A DNA stretch of 5,406 nt from Prado023 sp032123675 (lineage in GTDB: Bacteria > Actinomycetota > Actinomycetes > S36-B12 > CAIYMF01), in assembly GCA_032123675.1 (NCBI GenBank), contig JAQBEX010000111.1:1-5406 (forward strand), in the 5' to 3' direction. Both the position numbers and the translations under genes were made by a program. Of this stretch, positions 1-5,221 are shown piece by piece; positions within the stretch are counted from its first letter, which is position 1; each line of letters begins with the position of its first letter. Under the pieces are notes generated by a model, which was not told where the DNA came from, did not search any database, and was given only the letters and a program-made list of their open reading frames with translations.

Positions 1-582
1 GACGCGCACACCGATCACGAGCGGCTGCTCGAGCTCTCCGGCGAGGACCAGGCGCTCACCGCTGAGCACACCCAGCTCGAGGAGCGCTGGCTGGAACTCA
101 GCGAAGCCCTGGAGGGCGGACGCCCAGCCGCAAACCCTCCCCCTCGGCGCAAACCCTCCGCCAAGGGCCAGAATCTCCCCGCCGACGCGGAGAATCCGGC
201 CCTTTGCGGAGGATCTGCGGGGGATGGGGACGTCGGAGGGAAGCCGGCTGCGGGGGATGGGGACGTCGGCGGCGGGACGGCGGGTCAGTCGGCTGGGGAC
301 TCGAACTGCAGGAGCAGCCGGCGCAGGTTGGCGGCGAGCTCGGCCTGGTCCTGCGCTGGCAGGACGGCCAGCAGTTCTCGTTCCTCGGCCAGCAGGTCGG
401 CGAACGCGCCGTCGACCCGATGCCTGCCTTCGTCGGTCAGTGCGACCCAGGTGCCGCGCCGGTCGTCGACCACGGGCTCGCGCACCACGAGGCCCCGCTC
501 GGCGAGCCGGTCGATCCGATTGGTCATGGTGCCACTGGTCACCAGGGTCTCGGCCAGCAGTTGCCCGGGGGTGAGCCGATAG
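1..582 (+). CDS. ABC-F family ATP-binding protein, C-terminal part (5' truncated by window), with an anomalous 3' extension
   Basis: Frame 1 is open from the window edge to TAG at 580-582 (193 residues visible). The first ~40 residues are charged and Leu/Glu-rich (ERLLELSGEDQALTAEH, then LEERWLELSEALEG). This resembles the C-terminal coiled coil of ABC-F ATPases, soluble tandem-ATPase proteins that act on the ribosome in translation or antibiotic protection. No Walker or signature motif lies in the window, so the family call rests on this tail alone. From residue ~41 the character changes to Pro/Gly/Ala low complexity (repeat region 125-270). After residue ~95 the frame is the antisense of marR and reads as Ser/Arg/Thr-rich shadow sequence. 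Relatives would be expected to stop soon after LEG, so the native stop has probably been lost. The overlap with convergent marR is 298 bp. Confidence is moderate for ABC-F and low that the last 100 residues are functional. Confidence 0.55.
   Translation, partial: DAHTDHERLLELSGEDQALTAEHTQLEERWLELSEALEGGRPAANPPPRRKPSAKGQNLPADAENPALCGGSAGDGDVGGKPAAGDGDVGGGTAGQSAGDSNCRSSRRRLAASSAWSCAGRTASSSRSSASRSANAPSTRCLPSSVSATQVPRRSSTTGSRTTRPRSASRSIRLVMVPLVTRVSASSCPGVSR
129..159. repeat. 12-bp direct repeat, two copies
   Basis: CGCAAACCCTCC occurs at 129-140 and again at 148-159, 19 bp apart. The second copy overlaps the start of the left arm of the 58-bp palindrome, and the right arm carries a related inverted sequence (CCTTTGCGGAGG, 201-212). 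This suggests a modular repeat element built from one short word in both orientations. Confidence 0.6.
155..212. repeat. 58-bp near-perfect inverted repeat (24-bp arms, 10-nt loop)
   Basis: The left arm 155-178 (begins CCTCCGCCAAGGGCC) and right arm 189-212 (ends GGCCCTTTGCGGAGG) are complementary at 21 of 24 positions, around loop 179-188. It lies in the ABC-F frame and 73 bp beyond the marR stop on the minus strand. It could form a very stable hairpin on either strand, acting as a bidirectional terminator without a T-tract, or be a copy of a dispersed palindromic (REP-like) repeat. The pairing is seen directly; the role is inferred. Confidence 0.75.
215..269. repeat. 22-bp direct repeat, two copies at a 33-bp period
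   Basis: Positions 215-236 and 248-269 are identical over 22 bases (core GCGGGGGATGGGGACGTCGG). The period is 33 bp, an exact multiple of three, so the duplication keeps the upstream frame open and encodes AGDGDVGG twice. It lies just beyond the 3' end of marR (minus strand) and directly after the palindrome. Confidence 0.7.
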
Positions 583-1022
583 GGGGGACCGGTCCTGCGC
601 AGTGCGACCAGCACGTCGAACTCCCACACCGCGAGCTCGTGGGTCGCGAACGCCAGGTCTCGTGCGCGGTCCAGGCGCCGTGCCAGGCGGCTGACCCGTG
701 ACAGCACGGCCAGGGGTGCGGCGTCGAGGTCGGGGCGCTCACGCGACCAGGCGGCAATCACCTGGTCCACGTCATCGCCGTGAGCCTCGGCTGGGTCCCG
801 GCCGGCTGGTGGTGTTTCCACGTCATCGCCGTGAGCCTGACGCGCACCCCCGCCGGCTGGTGGCGTTTCTGCCGGGTCGCCGTGAGCCTCGGCTGGGTCC
901 CGGCCGGCTGGTGGCGTTTCCACGTCGTCGCCGTGAGACTGACGCGCACCCCCCCCGAGCGGCACAGCGGCCGGGACGGATGAGCCGCCCGTGCCCGTCG
1001 CCGGTTGCTCCGCCGAGGTCAT
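285..1022 (-). CDS. MarR-family transcriptional regulator with repetitive N-terminal extension
   Basis: This encodes 245 residues. The start ATG (1022-1020) overlaps the upstream tetR stop as ATGA, implying translational coupling. Residues ~86-245 form a MarR-type winged-helix DNA-binding protein: an N-terminal dimerisation helix, AVWEFDVLVALRR (131-143), helix-turn-helix around LTPGQLLAETLVTSGTMTNR (150-169), then DRLAERGLVVRE and a wing with DDRRGTWVALTDEGR (186-200), and a C-terminal dimerisation helix rich in Leu/Glu. MarR proteins bind palindromic operators as dimers and often respond to phenolic compounds, drugs or oxidants; the ligand here is unknown. The domain is normally ~140-160 residues. 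The first ~85 residues are extra, low in complexity and built of 17-residue repeats (SHGDDVETPPAGRDPAE-like), presumably disordered. In-frame GTG codons close to the domain (DDVDQV) could be alternative starts, but I see no convincing ribosome-binding site there. Confidence 0.88.
   Translation of the reverse strand: MTSAEQPATGTGGSSVPAAVPLGGGARQSHGDDVETPPAGRDPAEAHGDPAETPPAGGGARQAHGDDVETPPAGRDPAEAHGDDVDQVIAAWSRERPDLDAAPLAVLSRVSRLARRLDRARDLAFATHELAVWEFDVLVALRRTGPPYRLTPGQLLAETLVTSGTMTNRIDRLAERGLVVREPVVDDRRGTWVALTDEGRHRVDGAFADLLAEERELLAVLPAQDQAELAANLRRLLLQFESPAD
766..957. repeat. 51-bp tandem repeat inside marR (about 3.7 copies, ABAB higher order)
   Basis: On the + strand the word GTGAG recurs at 780, 831, 882 and 933, exactly 51 bp apart, with most surrounding bases conserved. 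Units 1 and 3 share a CTCGGCTGGGTCCCGG block and units 2 and 4 share a CTGACGCGCACCCC block, giving a 102-bp higher-order repeat present about twice. Because 51 is 17 codons, copy-number change keeps the marR frame. The encoded unit is (S/A)HGD..ETPPAG.... Confidence 0.9.
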
Positions 1023-1663
1023 GCCTGCTCCCGGGTGACCATGCCGGGGTTCGTCTCCAACCCCGAGACGCCGTTCCACGCCATGTTGACGACCTGCGTG
1101 ATGACCGCCTCCTTGCTGGGTTCGCGCACGTCGGCCCACCACTCGCCGGTCAGGGCGACCATCCCAACGAGCATGTGGGCGTACATCGGTGCCAGCGCGA
1201 CCGGGTAGCCGTAGTGGGTGCACACCACGACCAGCCGATCGGTCAGGTGGTCGGCGACCTCGCGCATCACGGTGCCGAACGTGCCACCCCGCTGGTCACC
1301 GCGCGGGTGCGGGCGCAGCAGGACCCGGAAGCCGTCGGTGTGCGCATCGATGTAGTCGAACAGCGCGGTGGCTGCCTGCTCGAGGAGGACCCGGGGCCGG
1401 TCGGAGGTCAACGACTCGGTCATCATCGACATCAGCAGGGTCATCTCCCGGTCGACGACGATCGCGTACAGGCTCTCCTTGTCGCCGAAGTGCTCGTACA
1501 CCACGGGTTTGGAGATGGCCGCGGCCGCCGCGATCTCCTCGATGCTCGCCGCATCGAAACCGCGCTCGGCGAAGATCCCCCGGCTGACCTCGATCAGCTG
1601 GGCGCGACGCTCGAGTGCGCTCATGCGGACCCGACCCCGGGCGGGCTGTGTGCTGGCGGCCAT
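1019..1663 (-). CDS. TetR/AcrR-family transcriptional regulator
   Basis: This encodes 214 residues, the usual size for the family. The N-terminal HTH is clear: RRAQLIEVSRGIFAERGFDAAS (19-40), IEEIAAAAAISKPVVYEHFGDKESLY (41-66), with the recognition helix SKPVVYEHF. Residues ~70-214 are the helical ligand and dimerisation domain (LFDYIDAHTDGFRVLLRPHP, MYAHMLVGMVALTGEWW), which names no ligand. Start ATG 1663-1661 is chosen because GGTGAG lies 8 nt upstream; a second ATG at residue 14 (MSALERR) has no good ribosome-binding site. It is the first gene of a two-gene operon with marR (ATGA overlap) and is divergent from tRNA-Gln. TetR proteins usually repress themselves or a neighbour, so the adjacent ABC-F gene and marR are plausible targets, but this is inference. 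Confidence 0.92.
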   Translation of the reverse strand: MAASTQPARGRVRMSALERRAQLIEVSRGIFAERGFDAASIEEIAAAAAISKPVVYEHFGDKESLYAIVVDREMTLLMSMMTESLTSDRPRVLLEQAATALFDYIDAHTDGFRVLLRPHPRGDQRGGTFGTVMREVADHLTDRLVVVCTHYGYPVALAPMYAHMLVGMVALTGEWWADVREPSKEAVITQVVNMAWNGVSGLETNPGMVTREQA

Positions 1664-1683
1664 GGTCCATTCTCACCCGGACC
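1664..1683 (-). promoter_or_regulatory. Inverted repeat at the tetR ribosome-binding site (possible operator or mRNA hairpin)
   Basis: GGTCC at 1664-1668 and GGACC at 1679-1683 are inverted copies with a 10-nt spacer, immediately upstream of the tetR ATG. In the tetR mRNA the GGTGAG ribosome-binding site falls in the loop. This may be an autoregulatory operator or a translational hairpin. Only the outer 5 bp are symmetric, so the call is weak. Confidence 0.3.
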
Positions 1684-1690
1684 GTGCGCG

Positions 1691-1696
1691 TAGGCT
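1691..1696 (+). promoter_or_regulatory. Candidate -10 element for tRNA-Gln (and possibly glmU)
   Basis: TAGGCT fits the actinobacterial TANNNT -10 pattern and ends 14 bp before the mature tRNA 5' end, which suits a short 5' leader. No recognisable -35 is seen at the expected distance. The element lies within the 47-bp gap shared with tetR. Confidence 0.45.
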
Positions 1697-1710
1697 TGAG
1701 CCACCGCCGT

Positions 1711-1784
1711 TCCCGGTTCGTTCAACGGCAGGACAGGTGCCTTTGGAGCACTCAATGGGGGTTCGAGTCCCTCACCGGGAGCCA
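1711..1784 (+). tRNA. tRNA-Gln (anticodon UUG)
   Basis: A complete 74-nt cloverleaf can be folded by eye. The acceptor arms TCCCGGT (1711-1717) and ACCGGGA pair at all 7 positions. The D stem is GTTC/GGAC, the anticodon stem GGTGC/GCACT with loop CTTTGGA, the variable region is 4 nt, and the T arm is GGGGG-TTCGAGT-CCCTC. The discriminator is G and the 3' CCA is encoded (1782-1784). The anticodon TTG at 1743-1745 reads CAA, and CAG by wobble, as glutamine. The gene is divergent from tetR and only 35 bp ahead of glmU, so the two may share a transcript that RNase P and 3' processing would separate. Confidence 0.96.
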
Positions 1785-1819
1785 AGCACGTGAGTCCATG
1801 ACCAACCGAAGGGCCCCCT

Positions 1820-3331
1820 GTGACCGATTCCGCCGCACATGTCAGCGCCGTCATCGTCCTCGCCGCCGGCGAGGGCAAGCGGATGCGCTCAACCACTCCC
1901 AAGGTGCTCCACGAGATCGGCGGCCGCAGCCTCGTCGGGCACGCCGTGGCCGCTGCAGACGTTCTGGCCGCCGACCGGCTCGTCGTGGTTGTGGGGCACG
2001 GGCGGGACGCCGTGGTCGAGCACCTGGGTCGGGTTGCGCCACATGCCCGGACCGCCGTTCAGGATGAGCAGTTGGGCACCGGGCATGCGGTGCAGTGCGC
2101 CCTGACGGCCGCCGGCAACGTCGCCAGCGGGACCGTCGTGGTCACCTACGGCGACGTGCCGCTCCTGACCGGCCAGACGCTCACCGCCCTCGTGACCCAG
2201 CACGAGCGTGACGGCAATGCGGTGACCGTGCTCAGCGCCCGGGTCGCCGATCCCACGGGCTACGGCCGGATCGTGCGCGCCGACGACGGCACGGTGGCGG
2301 GCATCGTCGAGCACCGCGACGCCACGGACGCCCAGCGTGGCATCGACGAGATCAACTCCGGGATCTACGCGTTCGACGGCCAGGTGATGGTCGACGCATT
2401 GGCCCAGCTGCGCCCCGACAACGACCAGGGCGAGCTGTACCTGACCGACGTGCTCGGGCTGGCCCGTGCCGGCGGCGGCCGGGTCGAGGCTCTGGTCATC
2501 GACGACGTCTGGCAGACCGAGGGGGTCAACGACCGGGTCCAGCTCGCTGCCTTGCGCCGCGAGCTCAACAGCCGCGTCATCGAGGGCTGGATGCGCGCGG
2601 GGGTCACCGTTGTGGATCCGGCCACCACGTGGGTGGACGTCACCGTCGAACTCGGCCGGGACGCGACCCTGGAGCCGGGCACCCTGCTGCGGGGAACCAC
2701 GACCGTCGGCACCGACGCGCTGGTCGGTCCGGACACGCTCCTGGTGGACTGTCAGGTCGGTGCGGGCGCACACGTGATCCGCACGCACGCCACCGCCGCA
2801 CAGATCGGACCGGGTGCCAACGTGGGGCCGTTCACGTTCCTGCGGCCCGGCACCGTCCTGGGCGAGGGCGCCAAGGTCGGTGCCTACGTGGAGGTGAAGA
2901 ACTCCCACGTGGGGGCCGGCTCCAAGGTCCCGCACCTGTCCTACGTCGGCGACGCCGTCATCGGCACCGGGTCGAACATCGGGGCGGCGACCGTCTTCGT
3001 CAACTACGACGGTGTCGCCAAGCACGCCACGGTGGTCGGCGACGAGGTCCGGATCGGGTCCGACACGATGCTGGTCGCTCCGGTGACCATTGGGGATGGC
3101 GCCTACACGGCCGCCGGCTCGGTGATCACCGAGGACGTTCCGCCGGGGGCGCTCGGGCTGGGTCGCGCCCGGCAGCGCACGGTCTCCGACTGGGTGCTCA
3201 GCCGCCGGGCGGGCACGGCATCTGCTGATGCAGCCACGGAGGCCCAGGCAGTGGCTCGCGCGCGGGCGGCAGCCGATGGCCGGGCCCCGCACGCGTCGCC
3301 GGGCGGTCCGGCCGACGCCGGGCGGGAGTGA
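1820..3331 (+). CDS. glmU: Bifunctional UDP-N-acetylglucosamine pyrophosphorylase / glucosamine-1-phosphate N-acetyltransferase
   Basis: GlmU acetylates glucosamine-1-phosphate with acetyl-CoA and then couples it to UTP, making cytosolic UDP-GlcNAc for peptidoglycan. It has 503 residues, close to actinobacterial relatives. The N-terminal nucleotidyltransferase shows LAAGEGKRM (14-22) with Lys28 of the TTPK motif, QLGTGHAV (84-91), GDVPLL (111-116), EINSGIYAF (177-185) and GELYLTD (204-210). From ~270 a left-handed beta-helix of hexapeptide repeats carries the acetyltransferase: RPGTVLGEGAKVGAYVEVK (342-360), PHLSYVGDA with the probable catalytic His372, GSNIGAATVFVNYDG (384-398). After ~460 the tail is Ala/Arg-rich and probably disordered. 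The GTG start at 1820 is supported by GAAGGG with a 6-nt spacing to the start codon. It leads the glmU-tdk-prs unit, and its promoter may be that of the tRNA. Confidence 0.97.
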   Translation: MTDSAAHVSAVIVLAAGEGKRMRSTTPKVLHEIGGRSLVGHAVAAADVLAADRLVVVVGHGRDAVVEHLGRVAPHARTAVQDEQLGTGHAVQCALTAAGNVASGTVVVTYGDVPLLTGQTLTALVTQHERDGNAVTVLSARVADPTGYGRIVRADDGTVAGIVEHRDATDAQRGIDEINSGIYAFDGQVMVDALAQLRPDNDQGELYLTDVLGLARAGGGRVEALVIDDVWQTEGVNDRVQLAALRRELNSRVIEGWMRAGVTVVDPATTWVDVTVELGRDATLEPGTLLRGTTTVGTDALVGPDTLLVDCQVGAGAHVIRTHATAAQIGPGANVGPFTFLRPGTVLGEGAKVGAYVEVKNSHVGAGSKVPHLSYVGDAVIGTGSNIGAATVFVNYDGVAKHATVVGDEVRIGSDTMLVAPVTIGDGAYTAAGSVITEDVPPGALGLGRARQRTVSDWVLSRRAGTASADAATEAQAVARARAAADGRAPHASPGGPADAGRE

Positions 3332-3334
3332 TCC

Positions 3335-3988
3335 GTGCTGGCGTTCCACTTCGGCGTGATGGGGTCGGGCAAGTCGGCCTTCGCCCTCATGACCGCACAT
3401 GAGAAGCACCGCCCGGATGCCGCGTCGCACCCGAACCGTGCCGTCCTGGCCACGACCATGGACCGGTCCACCGACACCGTGACCTCCCGCACGGGCATGG
3501 CCGCCCAGGCGATCCGGCTGCAGCCGGGGACGGTCCGCCCCGAGCTGTTCAACGGCGCCAACACCGTCGTCATCGACGAGGCCCAGTTCCTCACGGCTGA
3601 TGACGTCGATGTGCTGGCCTCGATGAGCGCCGCCGGTACCGAGGTCATCTGCTTCGGCCTGCGCACGGACTTCTCCTCCACGCTCTTCGACGGGGCCCGG
3701 CGGCTGCTGGAGCTGGCCGACAAGGTCGCCCCGATGGCCATCGAGCCACGCTGCGCGGCGTGCGAGCGCCCCGCGGTGATCAACGCCCGATTCGTCGATG
3801 GCCGGCTCACCGCGACCGGAGACACGGTGGTCATCGGCGACGTTGCCCGTACCGGCGGGAACCAAGGAACTGTCACCTACGACCCCATGTGCTTCCGCTG
3901 CTGGCGGGTGCGATTGGGCGACTCCGCGACCAACATCGGGGTCGGTGTTGGTCCTGGGCCCGGCATCGGCAACGATGGGCCCCGATGA
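3335..3988 (+). CDS. tdk: Thymidine kinase (TK1-type, type II)
   Basis: This kinase phosphorylates thymidine to dTMP with ATP in cytosolic pyrimidine salvage. It has 217 residues, a normal length for the family. Visible motifs are the P-loop GVMGSGKS (7-14), SRTGMAAQAI (51-60), the Mg2+/catalytic segment VVIDEAQFL (78-86) with catalytic base Glu82, CFGLRTDF (106-113) typical of TK1 enzymes, and a structural zinc site of two CxxC pairs (Cys140/Cys143 in CAAC, Cys186/Cys189 in CFRC). The lasso loop with GGN (174-176) and Tyr182 should contact the thymidine base. The Gly-rich C-terminus (GVGVGPGPGIG) is probably flexible. GTG start 3335 is 3 bp after the glmU stop, with its ribosome-binding site (GGGAG, 3324-3328) inside the glmU end, so co-transcription and coupling are likely. 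All key residues are present, so I see no reason to doubt activity. Confidence 0.94.
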   Translation: MLAFHFGVMGSGKSAFALMTAHEKHRPDAASHPNRAVLATTMDRSTDTVTSRTGMAAQAIRLQPGTVRPELFNGANTVVIDEAQFLTADDVDVLASMSAAGTEVICFGLRTDFSSTLFDGARRLLELADKVAPMAIEPRCAACERPAVINARFVDGRLTATGDTVVIGDVARTGGNQGTVTYDPMCFRCWRVRLGDSATNIGVGVGPGPGIGNDGPR

Positions 3989-3995
3989 CCCCCTC

Positions 3996-4001
3996 AGGAG
4001 G
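3996..4001 (+). promoter_or_regulatory. Strong ribosome-binding site of prs (fixes the start)
   Basis: AGGAGG lies 7 nt before ATG 4009. It supports that start over an in-frame ATG at 3985, which overlaps the tdk stop as ATGA and would add 8 residues (MTPSGGLL). Confidence 0.85.
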
Positions 4002-4008
4002 ACTTCTC

Positions 4009-5004
4009 ATGGCCCCACCGAAGATGAAGACCAAGCCAAAGAAGCACCTGATGCTCTTCGGCGGCCGGAGCCATCCGGCGCTCGCTGAGGCAGTGGCAGC
4101 CGAGTTGGACGTGCCGTTGACGCCGACGGCGGCCTACGACTTTGCCAACGGCGAGATCTTCGTGCGCTTCAAGGAGTCGGTGCGCGGGGCGGATGCGTTC
4201 GTCATCCAGGCCCATACCGCCCCGATCAACCAGTGGATCATGGAGCAGCTGCTCATGGTCGATGCGCTCAAGCGTGCCTCCACCAAGCGGATCACCGTCG
4301 TGGTGCCGTTCTACGGGTACGCCCGCCAGGACAAGAAGCATCGCGGTCGGGAGCCGATCAGCGCCCGTCTCATGGCCGACCTGTTCAAGACCGCAGGTGC
4401 CGACCGGATGATCACCGTTGACCTGCACACCGCCCAGATCCAGGGCTTCTTCGATGGGCCGGTGGATCACCTGTTCGCGCTGCCGCTACTCGCCGAGCAC
4501 ATTCAGCAGCGCCTCGCGGGTCAGCCGATCACGGTGGTCTCGCCGGACGCCGGCCGGGTCCGGGTTGCCGAGCGGTGGACCGACGTGCTCGGGGCGCCGC
4601 TGGCGATCATCCACAAGCGCCGTGACCCCGATGTGCCCAACCAGGTCAGGGTCCTCGAGGTGGTCGGTGACGTCGAGGGCCGGATCTGTGTTGTCGTCGA
4701 CGACATGATCGACACCGGTGGGACGATCGTGAAGGCCGCCGAGACCCTGCTGGAGCAGGGGGCCAAGGAGGTCGTGGTGGCCGCGACCCACGGGATCCTC
4801 TCGGACCCGGCGACGCAGCGACTGGCCGACTCGCCCATCTCCGAGGTCGTGATCACCGACACCCTGCCGATCGATGCCGACCTCGACAAGCTCACGGTGC
4901 TGCCGATCGCGCCGCTGCTGGCCACGGCGATCAAGGAGGTGTTCACCGACGGCTCGGTGACCCGCCTCTTCGACCCGACCCCGAACGGCGATCCGGCCCG
5001 CTGA
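4009..5004 (+). CDS. prs: Ribose-phosphate pyrophosphokinase (PRPP synthetase)
   Basis: This enzyme transfers pyrophosphate from ATP to ribose-5-phosphate, giving PRPP for purine, pyrimidine, NAD, His and Trp synthesis and, in actinobacteria, for decaprenyl-phosphoribose. It has 331 residues; class I enzymes are usually ~310-330. Motifs in order: LFGGRSHPALAEAVA (16-30), FANGEIFVRF (45-54), the catalytic flexible loop YGYARQDKKHRGREPISARL (102-121), VDLHTAQIQGFF (137-148), SPDAGRVRVAE (178-188), KRRDP (203-207), and the PRPP/ribose-phosphate loop VVVDDMIDTGGTI (228-240). The N-terminal Lys-rich MAPPKMKTKPKK precedes the fold. The ATG at 4009 is chosen for the AGGAGG upstream. The gene sits 20 bp after tdk and ends the unit before a 217-bp gap. 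Confidence 0.97.
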   Translation: MAPPKMKTKPKKHLMLFGGRSHPALAEAVAAELDVPLTPTAAYDFANGEIFVRFKESVRGADAFVIQAHTAPINQWIMEQLLMVDALKRASTKRITVVVPFYGYARQDKKHRGREPISARLMADLFKTAGADRMITVDLHTAQIQGFFDGPVDHLFALPLLAEHIQQRLAGQPITVVSPDAGRVRVAERWTDVLGAPLAIIHKRRDPDVPNQVRVLEVVGDVEGRICVVVDDMIDTGGTIVKAAETLLEQGAKEVVVAATHGILSDPATQRLADSPISEVVITDTLPIDADLDKLTVLPIAPLLATAIKEVFTDGSVTRLFDPTPNGDPAR

Positions 5005-5027
5005 GGCAGCCCTCCACCGGCTACCCT

Positions 5028-5084
5028 CCGGCGCGCCTGGGGCCGGCGGACCTGGACCGTTCCGTGCGTTTGGTCCGGGGGTCC
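5028..5084 (+). terminator. GC-rich hairpins after prs, candidate T-tract-less terminator
   Basis: CCGGC (5028-5032) can pair with GCCGG (5042-5046). Alternatively, GGACC at 5048-5052 and 5054-5058 pair in nested fashion with GGTCC at 5080-5084 and 5072-5076, around a 13-nt loop, giving 10 bp. No T run follows, as is common for actinobacterial terminators, so the call is tentative. The nested hairpin also spans the -35 of the downstream promoter. Confidence 0.4.
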
Positions 5085-5099
5085 GGGCGACGGTAGACT
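5070..5099 (+). promoter_or_regulatory. Promoter for rplY (-35 TTGGTC, -10 TAGACT)
   Basis: TTGGTC at 5070-5075 and TAGACT at 5094-5099 are separated by 18 bp, matching a housekeeping-sigma promoter with a TANNNT -10. Transcription would start around 5106 and give a leader of ~115 nt before the gene. Confidence 0.65.
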
Positions 5100-5108
5100 C
5101 TGCCCATT

Positions 5109-5214
5109 CCTCGGCGAGGGTGCCCCGCTGCGTGCGAAGTGCGGATTCACCGTGATCGACGTGGTGGCGGGTCCTCCCTCCAGCCGAAGGACCATCGCCC
5201 CACTTCTCGAGGAG
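5109..5214 (+). promoter_or_regulatory. Structured 5' leader of rplY with three hairpins
   Basis: Three stems are seen. (1) CCTC/GAGG, 5109-5112 with 5116-5119. (2) A two-part stem, GGTG (5119-5122)/CACC (5148-5151) enclosing CCGC (5125-5128)/GCGG (5141-5144). (3) A 13-bp stem, GTGG (5161-5164)/CCAC (5200-5203), GGCG (5166-5169)/CGCC (5196-5199), GGTCC (5170-5174)/GGACC (5189-5193), with a 14-nt loop and small bulges. The run TCCTC (5172-5176) is complementary to GAGGA of the ribosome-binding site GAGGAG (5209-5214), so alternative pairing could mask it. Hairpins 1 and 2 share base 5119. Autoregulation by a ribosomal protein is inference. Confidence 0.5.
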
Positions 5215-5221
5215 TTGTGTC

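Noticed and set aside
204..701. A 165-codon + strand frame over the repeat block and marR antisense
   Set aside because: It is Gly/Arg-rich repeat translation followed by marR shadow; there is no ribosome-binding site or family resemblance.
766..957. Possible CRISPR array
   Set aside because: The repeat is contiguous with no unique spacers and its period is a whole number of codons in a coding frame.
780..983. A small + strand frame giving repeated GW.PAGWW motifs
   Set aside because: The Trp-rich repeats are only the other-strand reading of the 51-bp marR repeat; there is no ribosome-binding site or independent support.
698..1693. A 331-codon + strand frame opposite marR and tetR
   Set aside because: It is Arg/Pro/His-rich shadow sequence; the minus-strand frames have clear MarR and TetR domains and an ATGA junction.
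1621..1902. A small minus-strand frame containing GEGLEPPLSAPKAPVLPL
   Set aside because: This is the translated antisense of the tRNA-Gln gene, a well-known kind of false gene call.
1889..3865. A 658-codon open frame on the minus strand, antisense to glmU and tdk
   Set aside because: It is a shadow of high-GC coding sequence: both + strand genes have complete family motifs, while this frame gives His/Gly/Asp-rich sequence with no recognisable domain.
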